A stretch of 64,000 nt of DNA from Syntrophus sp034006265 (GCA_034006265.1 JAVETB010000006.1:1-64000), one strand, 5' to 3'; positions 27,318 through 36,347 are shown, counted from the first letter of the stretch. Numbers and translations are program-made. The notes: generated by a model from the letters alone, not told the origin.

Positions 27318-30300
27318 GACCGGTTCCTGGAATGGGGAATGTCCTCAGGCGGGAAGTTTGTGCTCTCCCCATCGGCGGCCTTCTGCGCCCCCTGGTCCCT
27401 CGGCGCATCCGGAGCCGTGTCTCTGCCGCGGCTTCGGTATGGCGCATCCAGGACCTTCCGGACCTTTCCGGAAAGGCCTTCGATGTTGAACGGCTTCTGG
27501 ATAAATCCGCTGCATCCACGGTCCATAATCGACTGCGCCTGACCGTCGAGGCTGTAGCCGCTGCTGAGCATGACTTTTGCGTCAGGGTACAGTTCCCGGA
27601 TGCAGTCGAAGGTTTCGCCCCCTGACAGTTCAGGCATGATCATATCGAGAATGACCAGGTCGATGTCGTTTTTCCTTTCCCGGTAAATGGCGATGGCCTC
27701 CTGCCCGCTTGATGCCTCATGGACCGTATACCCAAGAAATTCGAGCATGGTTTTGCTTACGGCAAGGATAGTGGGTTCATCGTCGACCAGAAGGATCGTT
27801 TCGCTGCCTCTGAGCATATCCAATTCAGGAGGCTTCTCTTCCGGGACTTTTTCCCCTGATGCGGGGAGATAGAGGGTGAAGGCCGTACCCTGTACCGGTT
27901 TACTTTCAACAAAAATAAAGCCGCCATGTCCCTTGATAATCCCGTAAACCATGGCGAGCCCCAATCCGGATCCCCTTCCCATCTTCTTCGTGGTAAAGAA
28001 GGGCTCAAAGATCCGTTTGCTTGTTTCTTCGTCCATGCCGATCCCCGTGTCGGCCACGCGGATCATGACGTAATGGCCCAGGGGCATGGCGTGAGGCATC
28101 ACGTCATCTTCGCCGATCGTCATATTCCTCGTTTCGAGGAGGAGTTTCCCCCCGGCCGGCATGGCATGCCAGGCGTTGACGTAGAGATTAAGAAGGGCCT
28201 GTTCGATCTGGCCGCGATCAACCTCAACGCTCCAGAGATTCCTGCCGAATTTTCTCGTTATGGTGAGTTCCTTCCTCGTTCGGCCGAACAGGGAAGAGCT
28301 CTTCTTGATGAGCCTGTTCATGTCGACGGGCTGTATTTCATACCGGCCGCCCCGGGCAAAGCCCAGGAGCTGCCGGGTAAGGCCGGAGGCGCTTTGAACC
28401 TGTTCATCGATGTGCTTTAAATATTCGTGATGGGGATAATGGGGATCGATCTCCTGAAGAAGCAGAGAAACGTATCCCTCGATCCCCATGAGGATGTTGT
28501 TGAAATCGTGCGCGACGCCGCCGGCCAGAGTGCCGATGGCCTCCATCTTCTGTGCCTGGATCAGTTGAGATTCCAGGCGTTTCTGGTCTGTGATGTCGCG
28601 CATGCTGACGATGGCCCCGGTGACGTCTCCCTTTTCGTTGCGAAGCAGACTCGCCTTGCCCCGCATCAGCCGGCCCGGCCTGCGCACGAAGGGCATCTCT
28701 TCTTCGACATAGACGGTATCGCCATCCTTTTTGATGAAGGAATATTTTCCGGCAATTTCGTCATCCCACGAAAGGAGCAGGTCGATGGAGATCGGGCGCC
28801 GCTCGCCGTAGAGGGGAATGGCATATTCATAGTTTCCCCTGCCGACCATCTCTTCCGCGGAAAAGCCGGTCAGCTCTTCGAGCGCCCTGTTCCAGGAAAT
28901 GACTTTCCCGTCAAGGTCGATCGCAAAGGTGGCGTCGGGAAGAAACTCGATGATGCTGGCAAGGCGGCTTTCCGAGGATTTCAGCGCCTCTTCGGATCTC
29001 TTCCGCTCGATGAGCCGCCACATTCCCTCCATGAGCAGAGTGAGCTGCTGAACATCCGTTTCATGGTAGTTATCCCTTTTGTTTCCTACACCGGCGACCA
29101 GCACGATGCGGGATTCAACGAACACGGGAACGTTCATGTGCCGGAGAATCTCAACGTGACCGGCGGGGCAGCCTTTTTTCCAAGGATTGGGCGAAGAGTA
29201 ATCGTTTGTAATGATCGGTTTTCTCTGCCGAATCGCTTCCCCCCAGAGGCCGGTGGCGACCACGGGATAGTGGATCGGCTTCCGTTCCGTTGCACATTGA
29301 GCCATGGCGGATCGGGACCAGGAGTGCATCGTCAGGATGCTCTCGTTCTCGTTCACAAAGGCCAGGTAACCGATGGCGCTCCCCGTCAGTTCGACGGCTT
29401 TTTCCAGGGCAAAATCCGTTATTTCATGGAGGGAGGCGCTCGTCATTGAATTGAGCTGCAGCAGCGCCTCCGTTCGTTCGGCATTGAGCTTCATTTCCAC
29501 CTCGGCCCGCTTGCGGTCGGTGATGTCCGTGGAGATGCCGCACAGTCCGTAGATGCTTCCGTCACCGTCCCTGAGGGGAATCTTCACCGCCCAATACGTC
29601 CGTGGCACCTCGTCAGACGAAGCGACAGCAATCTCTTCGCCGGTAACGGTTTCTCCGTGCTCGATGACAAGGCGGTCGCTTCTTTTGATTTCCTCCACGG
29701 ATGAAGCGGAGAAAAAGCTTGCATCGTCATTGCCGATGATTTCCTGTTCGTTACGGCCGAAGAGCCGGCATACCTTGCTGTTCACATAAGTATAACGATA
29801 CTGCATATCTTTGAGATAAATATAGGCGCCGATATTGTTCAGGATCGTATTCCGGAGCTCCTCGCTGTTCTGCAGCTCTTCTTCCGCCCGTTTATGATCG
29901 GTGATGTCGCGGACGATGCCGGCGACCCCGACCATGTCACCGCCCACAATGAGGGGAAATTTATGGGTTTCATAGAATCTATCCCCTACCGGCTCCACGG
30001 TGACCACGAGAGCCCGGCTGCGAACAGCCCGTTGATCACTCTCCCGGCAGAAGCGTGCTGCCTCTTCGGGCATGAGGTCGAAATCGGTCCTGCCCAGGAT
30101 CTCCTTCTCCCTGCGGCCGAAGAATCGGGCATTGGCGGCATTGACCAGGAGGTAACGGTATTGAAGGTCTTTCAGAAAGAACAAATCCGGTGCGGTGTCG
30201 ATGAGGAGGCGCAACTGCTGCAGAGAGAATTTCAGGGGGTCCGTTCCCCCTTTTTGCAGATCGGCGGATTGTTCAAGCTCCCGGATCCTCTCCTGCAGGG

Positions 30301-30349
30301 CGGCGATTTCTTGAAGAAGTTCCCTGTTCGTTCTTGGTGGGTTGCTCAT
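27311..30349 (-). CDS. PAS-PAS-GAF-PAS hybrid sensor histidine kinase with receiver
   Basis: A 1012-aa soluble kinase. Two PAS/PAC units (about 40-285) are followed by a GAF domain (about 300-450, LTGSAIGYLAFVNENES to MEGMWRLIERKR), a third PAS (about 455-595), the phosphoacceptor His614 in LAGGVAHDFNNIL, and an ATPase domain with NLYVNAWHAM, DTGIGMD and GSGLGLAMVYGII. The receiver has LVILDMIMPELSG. A Pro/Arg-rich tail of about 45 residues ends the protein. ATG 30349 is preferred to ATG 30394, which has no ribosome site. Third member of the local kinase group. Confidence 0.9.
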   Translation of the reverse strand: MSNPPRTNRELLQEIAALQERIRELEQSADLQKGGTDPLKFSLQQLRLLIDTAPDLFFLKDLQYRYLLVNAANARFFGRREKEILGRTDFDLMPEEAARFCRESDQRAVRSRALVVTVEPVGDRFYETHKFPLIVGGDMVGVAGIVRDITDHKRAEEELQNSEELRNTILNNIGAYIYLKDMQYRYTYVNSKVCRLFGRNEQEIIGNDDASFFSASSVEEIKRSDRLVIEHGETVTGEEIAVASSDEVPRTYWAVKIPLRDGDGSIYGLCGISTDITDRKRAEVEMKLNAERTEALLQLNSMTSASLHEITDFALEKAVELTGSAIGYLAFVNENESILTMHSWSRSAMAQCATERKPIHYPVVATGLWGEAIRQRKPIITNDYSSPNPWKKGCPAGHVEILRHMNVPVFVESRIVLVAGVGNKRDNYHETDVQQLTLLMEGMWRLIERKRSEEALKSSESRLASIIEFLPDATFAIDLDGKVISWNRALEELTGFSAEEMVGRGNYEYAIPLYGERRPISIDLLLSWDDEIAGKYSFIKKDGDTVYVEEEMPFVRRPGRLMRGKASLLRNEKGDVTGAIVSMRDITDQKRLESQLIQAQKMEAIGTLAGGVAHDFNNILMGIEGYVSLLLQEIDPHYPHHEYLKHIDEQVQSASGLTRQLLGFARGGRYEIQPVDMNRLIKKSSSLFGRTRKELTITRKFGRNLWSVEVDRGQIEQALLNLYVNAWHAMPAGGKLLLETRNMTIGEDDVMPHAMPLGHYVMIRVADTGIGMDEETSKRIFEPFFTTKKMGRGSGLGLAMVYGIIKGHGGFIFVESKPVQGTAFTLYLPASGEKVPEEKPPELDMLRGSETILLVDDEPTILAVSKTMLEFLGYTVHEASSGQEAIAIYRERKNDIDLVILDMIMPELSGGETFDCIRELYPDAKVMLSSGYSLDGQAQSIMDRGCSGFIQKPFNIEGLSGKVRKVLDAPYRSRGRDTAPDAPRDQGAQKAADGESTNFPPEDIPHSRNRSQ

Positions 30350-30698
30350 GGACTTCCCGCGTGGTAAGCTGAAGGGATAGTGATGTGTTAACATTTATTT
30401 AATATACAAAATAACCTTTTTATCGATTCATGTCAATTGTGCATCCTGCCGGATTCGTCTAGCAAATATTGAGCCTGAAGGAAGTTTTTTTACAGGGTGC
30501 CCGCAGGAGGGTTCATGTGATGAGGTGCACCATTGAAAAAGAACCTCTTCGGGCAGCCGGGCATGATTTTTAATGTGGATCTATCGACAACTGAAAGCAG
30601 GAGGGGGACGGAACGGGGAATCTTGGGTTGCTGCCGCGGAATACCTGAAACTCTATGGGGGCGCGTGCCGTTGGCCGGGCGGACTTTCTGTATCGGCT
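30350..30698. other. AT-rich gap between the dynamin-like and hybrid kinase genes
   Basis: Apart from the leftward promoter near 30408-30436, I see no gene or RNA. Short rightward frames here are not supported by ribosome sites or composition. Confidence 0.4.
30408..30436 (-). promoter_or_regulatory. Sigma-70 promoter of the PAS-GAF hybrid kinase
   Basis: On the minus strand, TTGACA (30436-30431), a 17-base spacer and TATTTT (30413-30408). The surrounding DNA is AT-rich. The start of transcription would be near 30400, about 50 bases before ATG 30349. Confidence 0.7.
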
Positions 30699-32381
30699 TT
30701 ACAGCAGATCGGCAGCATCGCTGATGCGCCGCGCCTCCTCGATGAGAGAACCAATCCGTGATGCTTTTTCGTCGAGACGCGACAACGGCTCTTTCAGGTC
30801 ATATTGAATTTCAAGGAAGAGCCGCTCGAACATGGAAGAGATTTCTCCGTCCAGGCGCTCCCGGAACTCGTTTCTCGATATCTTCATCTTTTCCGAGAAT
30901 TCATTCATAAGCGCCGAACGCTTCCAGAGCAGTGTTGCGGCGACCAGGCCGGTCCCTACAGCGGTCAGGATACCGCCGGTGATGTCAAAGGCGATGAGGT
31001 GCGTCGCCATGGCGATGACAGCCCCAATGGCCGCAATCCCCCCGCCGGTCAGCGTGAGTTTGCCGAGTTCGGAGCCCTGCACGCCTTTTTCGGTGACGAT
31101 GTCCGAGATGCGGAGATCCTGGAGCTGGTGCCGCAGACGTTCGAGGATCTCCATGCGGTCTGCCGCGGCGGGATATCCGGCCTTTTGTTGCCCTTCCCGC
31201 CGGTGCTCGATGGCCGTAGTCAGATCATCGAGCATGGTTTTCATTTCATCGGAGAGGTCCTTTGAAATGCGGGAGGACTCGGCCTCAATCTCTTTTTCAG
31301 CCGTTCGCTCGAACGTTTCACGGATTTCGTTGATCCATGTATTTACATCCTTATCGCGGAGGAAGGGAATGGACCGCCGCAGGATCGTCCCGATCTCCAG
31401 GCCTTGCCGGAAATTCTCCTCAAGTCCGGAGGCAAGACGGTCATAGGAGCCGCCCAGACTGTCCACCACCAGCCGCCTGAGCGAAAGCGCCTTCTCCCGG
31501 CGCCCCTCCACCTTGGCCAGGAGGTCCTGGCAGAAGGCCTTGTCCTCTGCAATGGAGGCCTCCTCTTTGCGCAGTTTTGCAAGCAGGTCGCCGGCGATTT
31601 TCCGGACCGTGTCCCGCGACACCTCCAGTTTCATGCTCCAGACCTCGCCGCTCTCCACGGTTTTGCGCAGATACTCCCGGAACTCCGCAAAACCGCTGTC
31701 CGATGCTCCCTCCATTTCCCGCTTTGCGGAGACCGTAAATAAGACGGGGTTCTGGACGTTGCGCTCGTGGGCGTACTGCCTCACCCGGTCCGAATTGATG
31801 GCCAACTCCTGCCTGGTGGCAAGATCCGCCTGCTGCAAAATGAAGACGGTCTTCCGGTGCCAGTCCTGCCGCACAAAAGAGAGAAGCTCCCATGCCGTTG
31901 CGGTGTGGGGATTCTTGGCCGGAAAAACGAAGACGACGAGATCGCTCTTGGGGATGTAGTTTTCCGTAATCGTCTGGTGATTGCGGAGGACGGAGTTCGT
32001 TCCGGGCGTATCGACGATGGTGATGTCCTTAAGAACCGCCTTGGGCAGACGCACCCTTTCCCAGAAATCCCCCAGAACCGTTTTTGAGTACTCTTCGCCA
32101 TAGACCAGTTCCTGGATGACCGCCGTGCAGGGATCCGGGGCAACCTCGCACACATTTTCTCCGAGAAGGGCGTTGATAAAGCTGCTCTTGCCCGACTTCA
32201 CCTCGCCGACAATGACAAAGAGCGCTGCCGACTGCAGAAGCAAAAGACGCTCCCTCAGAATCGACGAGGACTCGCTTTCCGCGCATGCGTCGGCCAGCGA
32301 CAGGCATCGCTGGAGAACATCCCTCAGCCAGTCGTATTTCCTTTTCAGCTCCGGGCTGAGGACGCGCTGTTGTGACGCCAT
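30699..32381 (-). CDS. Bacterial dynamin-like GTPase
   Basis: A 560-aa membrane-remodelling type GTPase. The G domain has the P-loop FVIVGEVKSGKSSFINALLGE (G1), a threonine in DPCTAVIQE (G2), TIVDTPGTNS (G3) and ILQQADLATRQE as a G4-like segment (QQAD in place of TKxD). Long helical stalk regions follow, with two adjacent hydrophobic segments (about 440-490, GIAAIGAVIAMATHLIAF and GGILTAVGTGLVAATLLW) that would form a membrane paddle. GAGAGGAAC precedes ATG 32381. The LEA-like gene lies 66 bases upstream on the same strand. Confidence 0.85.
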   Translation of the reverse strand: MASQQRVLSPELKRKYDWLRDVLQRCLSLADACAESESSSILRERLLLLQSAALFVIVGEVKSGKSSFINALLGENVCEVAPDPCTAVIQELVYGEEYSKTVLGDFWERVRLPKAVLKDITIVDTPGTNSVLRNHQTITENYIPKSDLVVFVFPAKNPHTATAWELLSFVRQDWHRKTVFILQQADLATRQELAINSDRVRQYAHERNVQNPVLFTVSAKREMEGASDSGFAEFREYLRKTVESGEVWSMKLEVSRDTVRKIAGDLLAKLRKEEASIAEDKAFCQDLLAKVEGRREKALSLRRLVVDSLGGSYDRLASGLEENFRQGLEIGTILRRSIPFLRDKDVNTWINEIRETFERTAEKEIEAESSRISKDLSDEMKTMLDDLTTAIEHRREGQQKAGYPAAADRMEILERLRHQLQDLRISDIVTEKGVQGSELGKLTLTGGGIAAIGAVIAMATHLIAFDITGGILTAVGTGLVAATLLWKRSALMNEFSEKMKISRNEFRERLDGEISSMFERLFLEIQYDLKEPLSRLDEKASRIGSLIEEARRISDAADLL

Positions 32382-32447
32382 AGATTTGTTCCTCTCTGTT
32401 CATGTGAGGGAAGCGTTCCTGCAAGTTTTAAAAATCGATACCTGGAG

Positions 32448-32804
32448 CTAACTCTTTTTTTCATCCTTGTCCGACATTCCCAGTTTCTCACGTGCCTGGC
32501 CTACGGCCTTCTCCGCTTCATCCTTGACTTCGCCCAATTTGGCCTTGGTCTGGTCCGCCATCTTCCCCAGCCTGTCCGCTGCCTCATCAAAGGTGTCCTC
32601 AGCTTTTTCCGCCAGTTCCTTGGCCTTTGCCTCCGCCTGTTCGGCCAGTTTTTTGGCCTTGTCCGTCAGGCCTTCCAAGGCATCGGGGATGTTGTCATGG
32701 TTCTGGTCCAGATTTTCACGGGCCTCCTTGATCTTTGCCCCGGCCTTTTCCTTCAGGTCCTCAGCCGCATCCTTGACCTGATCAACAATTTTTTTGAAGT
32801 CCAT
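32448..32804 (-). CDS. LEA-like amphipathic helical protein (118 aa)
   Basis: Almost entirely charged heptad-like sequence made of Lys, Glu, Ala and Asp (for example KAKKLAEQAEAKAKELAEKAE and DRLGKMADQTKAKLGEVKDEAEK), typical of LEA/apolipoprotein-like stress or membrane-surface proteins. No signal peptide and no cysteine. A short QNHDNIPDALEGL segment (residues 32-45) interrupts the repeats and resembles an EF-hand-like or thrombospondin-type turn. AAGGAGG lies 7 bases before ATG 32804; an upstream in-frame start at 32825 would absorb that site. It precedes the dynamin-like gene and could act with it on membranes, by inference. Confidence 0.65.
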   Translation of the reverse strand: MDFKKIVDQVKDAAEDLKEKAGAKIKEARENLDQNHDNIPDALEGLTDKAKKLAEQAEAKAKELAEKAEDTFDEAADRLGKMADQTKAKLGEVKDEAEKAVGQAREKLGMSDKDEKKS

Positions 32805-32910
32805 TTTTTTCCTCCTTCCTGCCAAAAGAAACGTTCCGTTTAAGAGCCACCCGCCCCTTGAAGAGGGGAGATTGCTTTTTCAAATAGCCTTCTTGAGACT
32901 CTCAGATGGG

Positions 32911-33348
32911 TTAAGCTCTCTGCCCCTGTGGCGCATCCGTGGGGTCCGAAAGACGAAAGGCCTCCTGCTCAAACCTGTTGTCCCGGTATGGATCCCGGCC
33001 ACGAAGCAGAGCCGCAGCGCTCGACAGGAGATAAAGAGGGGGGAAAAAAGGCCCCCAGCGTTCGTATTGCCGAATATGGACATGCTCGTGATCGCGGCAA
33101 CTCCGCAGACTGTCGCGGTCCGGGCTGAAAATGACGTGGCCGATGGTCAACGCGGCAATGGAAAATCGAAAGCGGCGTGAGGACAACAGGGCAGGCAGCA
33201 GCCCCCCCTGCGCCTCGATGGCGCCGGTCGCAAAAGAGACGCCCCCCCCGGAGAGAAGAACAAAGGGGAGCAGAATCATGCCGATGCACGATACCGGGAG
33301 AACCCAGCAGTATTTGAAAAACGAGACCATGATTTTTATGGGATTCAT
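32911..33348 (-). CDS. Small membrane protein with an HExxH motif
   Basis: A 145-aa protein with two hydrophobic segments near the N-terminus (about 12-33 and 62-75). They are followed by DHEHVHIRQYERWGPFFPPLYL. His87-Glu88-x-x-His91 fits a zincin site, and Glu127/Glu129 in YRDNRFEQEA could be the third ligand. Family not named with confidence. If it is a protease, it is a minimal one near the membrane. It lies 40 bases downstream of the next gene, a second HExxH protein, on the same strand. Confidence 0.6.
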   Translation of the reverse strand: MNPIKIMVSFFKYCWVLPVSCIGMILLPFVLLSGGGVSFATGAIEAQGGLLPALLSSRRFRFSIAALTIGHVIFSPDRDSLRSCRDHEHVHIRQYERWGPFFPPLYLLSSAAALLRGRDPYRDNRFEQEAFRLSDPTDAPQGQRA

Positions 33349-33387
33349 CTTTTCCGCACCTTTTCCTTTGTAACGCGCGCCGAAGTC

Positions 33388-34251
33388 CTACAACGGGTCG
33401 GCGCTGAAGGTGTTGCAGCTTTGGAACGTTCCGTTTTCGAGTCCGGTCTTGAACCAGCGCACCCGCTGGGCGGAACTCCCATGTGTAAAAGAGTCCGGAA
33501 CAACGTAGCCCCGCGAACTTTTCTGAATCCTGTCGTCGCCGATCGCACTGGCGGCATTGAGCCCTTCTTCAATGTCTCCGGCTTCAAGGATCCTGCGGCT
33601 CTTTTCCGTCTGATGAGCCCAGACGCCTGCGAGGCAGTCCGCCTGCAATTCCACCATGACAGACAATCTGTTCCTCTCCGAAGCGTTCAGTTGCGGCTGC
33701 AGTCTGTTCACCTTCTCCGTAATGCCCAGCAGCGTCTGCACATGGTGGCCCACCTCATGGGCAATGACATACGCTTCGGCAAAATCACCGGAAACGCCAA
33801 AACGTGTCCTCAGCTCTTCAAAAAAAGTCAGATCGAGATAAACCTTCCGGTCTGCCGGGCAGTAGAAGGGACCGACGGCGGAACCCGCCATCCCGCATGC
33901 CGATTCAACGGAACCTGAAAAAAGGACCAGCCTCGGTTCCTGGTAGGTGCGCCCCATTTTCTGAAATTCGTTTCTCCAGACATCTTCGGTTTCCGCGAGC
34001 ACAACAGCAACAAAGTTGCGCATGTCGTCATTCTCCGCCGTCCGGCTGCTCTGCGGTAGGGAGACGGACGAAGGCTGCTGCTGTGAAACGTTCTGCAGGA
34101 CAGCGGACGGGTCAATGCCGAACAACATGCTGATCACAAAAATCGCCAGTATACCCAGACCGCTCAGGCCGCCCACTTTGGCGCCGCGCGGAAGGGACAT
34201 GCCTCGACGGTCTTCAACGTTGTCACTTTGTCTTTCACCCCTCCAGCGCAT
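33388..34251 (-). CDS. Neutral zinc metallopeptidase, YpfJ family
   Basis: A 287-aa protein matching the YpfJ-type predicted zinc metallopeptidases: the start RWRGERQSDNVEDRRG, one membrane-spanning segment (about 27-47, GLSGLGILAIFVISMLFGI), then the catalytic AYVIAHEVGHHVQTLLGI, followed by VELQADCLAGVWAHQ with the distal Glu ligand, and AFTHGSSAQRVRWF-like PDSFTHGSSAQRVRWFKTG. The active domain should face the periplasm. GGGGGAG precedes the ATG. Physiological substrate unknown. Confidence 0.92.
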   Translation of the reverse strand: MRWRGERQSDNVEDRRGMSLPRGAKVGGLSGLGILAIFVISMLFGIDPSAVLQNVSQQQPSSVSLPQSSRTAENDDMRNFVAVVLAETEDVWRNEFQKMGRTYQEPRLVLFSGSVESACGMAGSAVGPFYCPADRKVYLDLTFFEELRTRFGVSGDFAEAYVIAHEVGHHVQTLLGITEKVNRLQPQLNASERNRLSVMVELQADCLAGVWAHQTEKSRRILEAGDIEEGLNAASAIGDDRIQKSSRGYVVPDSFTHGSSAQRVRWFKTGLENGTFQSCNTFSADPL

Positions 34252-34713
34252 CTCATCTCCCCCTTGAATTCACTGCCGGGCTTCCCGGAACGGCTCAGAC
34301 GCCGGGAACGGTCCCGTCCTGCATCTGTCCGTACCGGCGAAGATGCCTCAGCTCCCGGTCCGGCCGCTCCGTGATCCAAAGTATACTATAAGTTAAATGA
34401 ATCAGGTAGTTAGCACGCCTTTCATCATACTCTTGATTCTTGTGATGTCAAGGAAATTTCCCCGGATGGGTGTCTTCGCGAACGTCCCGGTTGTCCAGCG
34501 GAAAATTCCGTGTCAGCAGTCATGCCTGCCCGCCCCATCCATATTCGGTGCAGGGGCCATATGAAGCCGCTCTTCCGGCCCGGGCAAAAGGGGGCCGTCA
34601 TTCCTGTCCTATGTGGCACGGGAGAACATCGCTGAGTTGAATCTCCGTGGTAAAGGCCTTTCCTCGCTTTTCAAGGGGAGAACCGGGGGCATGCCCCGCC
34701 GATGAGAACCGAC
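34252..34713. other. Intergenic stretch between two leftward genes
   Basis: About 460 bases. An AT-rich patch at 34380-34440 contains TATAGTATACTTT on the minus strand and may hold the promoter of the YpfJ-family gene, but no good -35 box pairs with it. I see no coding frame or RNA in the remainder. Confidence 0.35.
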
Positions 34714-36051
34714 TTATTCACGATGGCCCTTTTTTATTCTCATCGCAATCCCGTTGACCTCCTTCATGATGGCATCCAGGTCCAGGTGACAGAGCTCCCG
34801 GTTTTCCATCACAACGTTGCCGTTGATGATGGAGGTGAGGACATCCGCGCCGGTTGCGGCATAGACGAGGTGGGAAAAAGGGTCGTACATCGGTGTCAGA
34901 TGCGGCTGATTCAAATCAAGAATAATGAGGTCCGCAGCCTTGCCGGCCTCGATGGAACCGATCCGCTCCTCCAGTCCCAGGGCGGTGGCGCCGTTGAGGG
35001 TGGCCATCTGGACCACCTGCTGGGCTTTCATGACGGTCGGGTCCAGGGTGGCGATCTTGTGAATCTTGGCCGCGGTGTCCATTTCCCGGAAGAGGTCCAG
35101 GTCGTTGTTGCTGGCGGAGCCGTCCGTGCCGAGAGAGACGAGGATCCCGCGGGCCTGCATTGCCGGGATGGGGGCGATTCCGGAGGCCAGCTTCATGTTG
35201 CTCTGGGGGGCGTGAGAAACCCGGACGCCGCATTCGGCGAGAACTTCCATCTCCTCCTCATCGAGCCACGTGCAGTGGACGGCGAGGGTCGCGGAATCGA
35301 GGACACCCAGGTCGCGGAGAAAAAGCGTCGGCCTTCTACCGTAGCGCTCATGAATCAGGGAAATCTCCTCGCGGGTTTCGGACAGGTGGAGCATATAGAG
35401 AAGATTTTCCCGGGAGGCCGCCTCCTTGATCCGGAGAAGGGTCTCCGGAGAGCAGCTGTAGGGGGAGTGGCAGAAGAGGGCGGGCTGGATCAGGGGCGAG
35501 GCGCCCTTCCAGGAGGCGATCAGCCGTTCCACGGTGTCCAGCTGCCGGGAGGGATCGGGGGTATCCGGTGTGGGAAAATCGATGAATCCCTGGGAGACAA
35601 CGGCCCGCATGCCCGCGTCCATGGCCGCCCGGGCGACGGAATCCACGAAAAAGTAGCTGTCGCAGAAGGTCGTTGTACCGGACAGGATCATTTCCGCCAT
35701 GGCCAGAAGCGATCCGGCGTACACCATCTGCGGACTGACATGCTGCGCTTCCGCGGGAAAGATGTGCTCGTTAAGCCAGGTCATCAGGGGGAGGTCGTCC
35801 GCCATGCCGCGGAAGCAGGTCATGGCCAGGTGCGTATGGGTATTGATCAGTCCGGGCATAATCAGGGTATCGGGTCTGTCCAGGACTTTTTTTGCGCGAT
35901 AGGCCCCTTCCTGGAAGTCCTTTCTCGGCATGACGAAAACGATTTTTCCATCCCGGATGCCCAGGACGGGATGTTCGACGACGGCCTGCTGACTCGACAT
36001 CGTTAAGAGGAGACTGCCGAAGACCAGCAGGTCCAGTTCGGTTTTTATCAT
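34714..36051 (-). CDS. mtaD: 5-methylthioadenosine / S-adenosylhomocysteine deaminase
   Basis: A 445-aa amidohydrolase that deaminates MTA and SAH in methionine-cycle salvage. Landmarks: LIMPGLINTHTHLAMTCFRGMADDLPLMTWLNEHIFP (HxH metal ligands), FCHSPYSCSPETL, LHLSETREE, VHCTWLDEEEM, SHAPQSNMKLASGIAPI and SLGTDGSASNNDLDLF with the final Asp ligand. The end IGSIEAGKAADLIILD is typical. ATG 36051 follows AGAGGTC; an extra TTG codon directly upstream is unlikely to be used. An intrinsic terminator and possible small RNA lie upstream. Confidence 0.93.
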   Translation of the reverse strand: MIKTELDLLVFGSLLLTMSSQQAVVEHPVLGIRDGKIVFVMPRKDFQEGAYRAKKVLDRPDTLIMPGLINTHTHLAMTCFRGMADDLPLMTWLNEHIFPAEAQHVSPQMVYAGSLLAMAEMILSGTTTFCDSYFFVDSVARAAMDAGMRAVVSQGFIDFPTPDTPDPSRQLDTVERLIASWKGASPLIQPALFCHSPYSCSPETLLRIKEAASRENLLYMLHLSETREEISLIHERYGRRPTLFLRDLGVLDSATLAVHCTWLDEEEMEVLAECGVRVSHAPQSNMKLASGIAPIPAMQARGILVSLGTDGSASNNDLDLFREMDTAAKIHKIATLDPTVMKAQQVVQMATLNGATALGLEERIGSIEAGKAADLIILDLNQPHLTPMYDPFSHLVYAATGADVLTSIINGNVVMENRELCHLDLDAIMKEVNGIAMRIKKGHRE

Positions 36052-36192
36052 CAACGACCTCTGGAGAAAAGGTGCGAAACCTCTTCCGGTTGGAATGGGT
36101 GGCAGGAATTTAGCACGGAGAGGAGTGTTCCTTCAATGGGATAATGGTCCGGGAAATATACAGGCGAAACAGGGGGATTTGTCGGCCCACGC

Positions 36193-36230
36193 AAAAAGAC
36201 TGAAGGGGAGCTTTGTGCTCCCCTTCAGTC
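36193..36230 (-). terminator. Perfect intrinsic terminator, leftward
   Basis: GACTGAAGGGGAGC (36198-36211) and GCTCCCCTTCAGTC (36217-36230) form a 14-bp stem with a 5-base loop. On the minus strand the stem is followed by TTTTTGC (36197-36191). On the plus strand no T run follows, so it works leftward. Confidence 0.85.
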
Positions 36231-36321
36231 CAGGAGGATAAGACGATTTTTGGATGGCTTGCTCAGTTATGGAACCCGGCTCCTTCTGCCCGTTTGAATT
36301 CGCCGGATTTTCGTCTTTTGT
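36193..36321 (-). ncRNA. Candidate sigma-54-dependent small RNA (about 129 nt)
   Basis: A sigma-54 promoter at 36347-36332 would start a leftward transcript near 36321, ending at the perfect terminator at 36230-36193. The transcript has no convincing protein. UAUCCUCCU (36240-36232) sits unpaired directly before the terminator stem and is the exact complement of a strong Shine-Dalgarno sequence, as in the seed of several known trans-acting RNAs. A CCGGC/GCCGG stem is possible in the 5' half. The alternative is a 5' leader attenuator of mtaD, whose start lies about 140 bases further on. Confidence 0.45.
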
Positions 36322-36331
36322 CGTTAAAGAA

Positions 36332-36347
36332 AGCATCGATTGTGCCA
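36332..36347 (-). promoter_or_regulatory. Sigma-54 promoter
   Basis: On the minus strand it reads TGGCACAATCGATGCT, preceded by C. It has the invariant GG and GC with exactly 10 bases between them, and the full TGGCAC -24 element. The -12 element is ATGC where TTGC is usual. An NtrC-type activator is encoded 2.3 kb away, and a palindrome suited to an enhancer lies about 190 bp upstream. Confidence 0.6.

Noticed and set aside
34702..36006. Long rightward open frame (434 codons) opposite mtaD
   Set aside because: It mirrors a well-recognised amidohydrolase on the other strand and has low-complexity, Gly/His/Arg-rich shadow composition.
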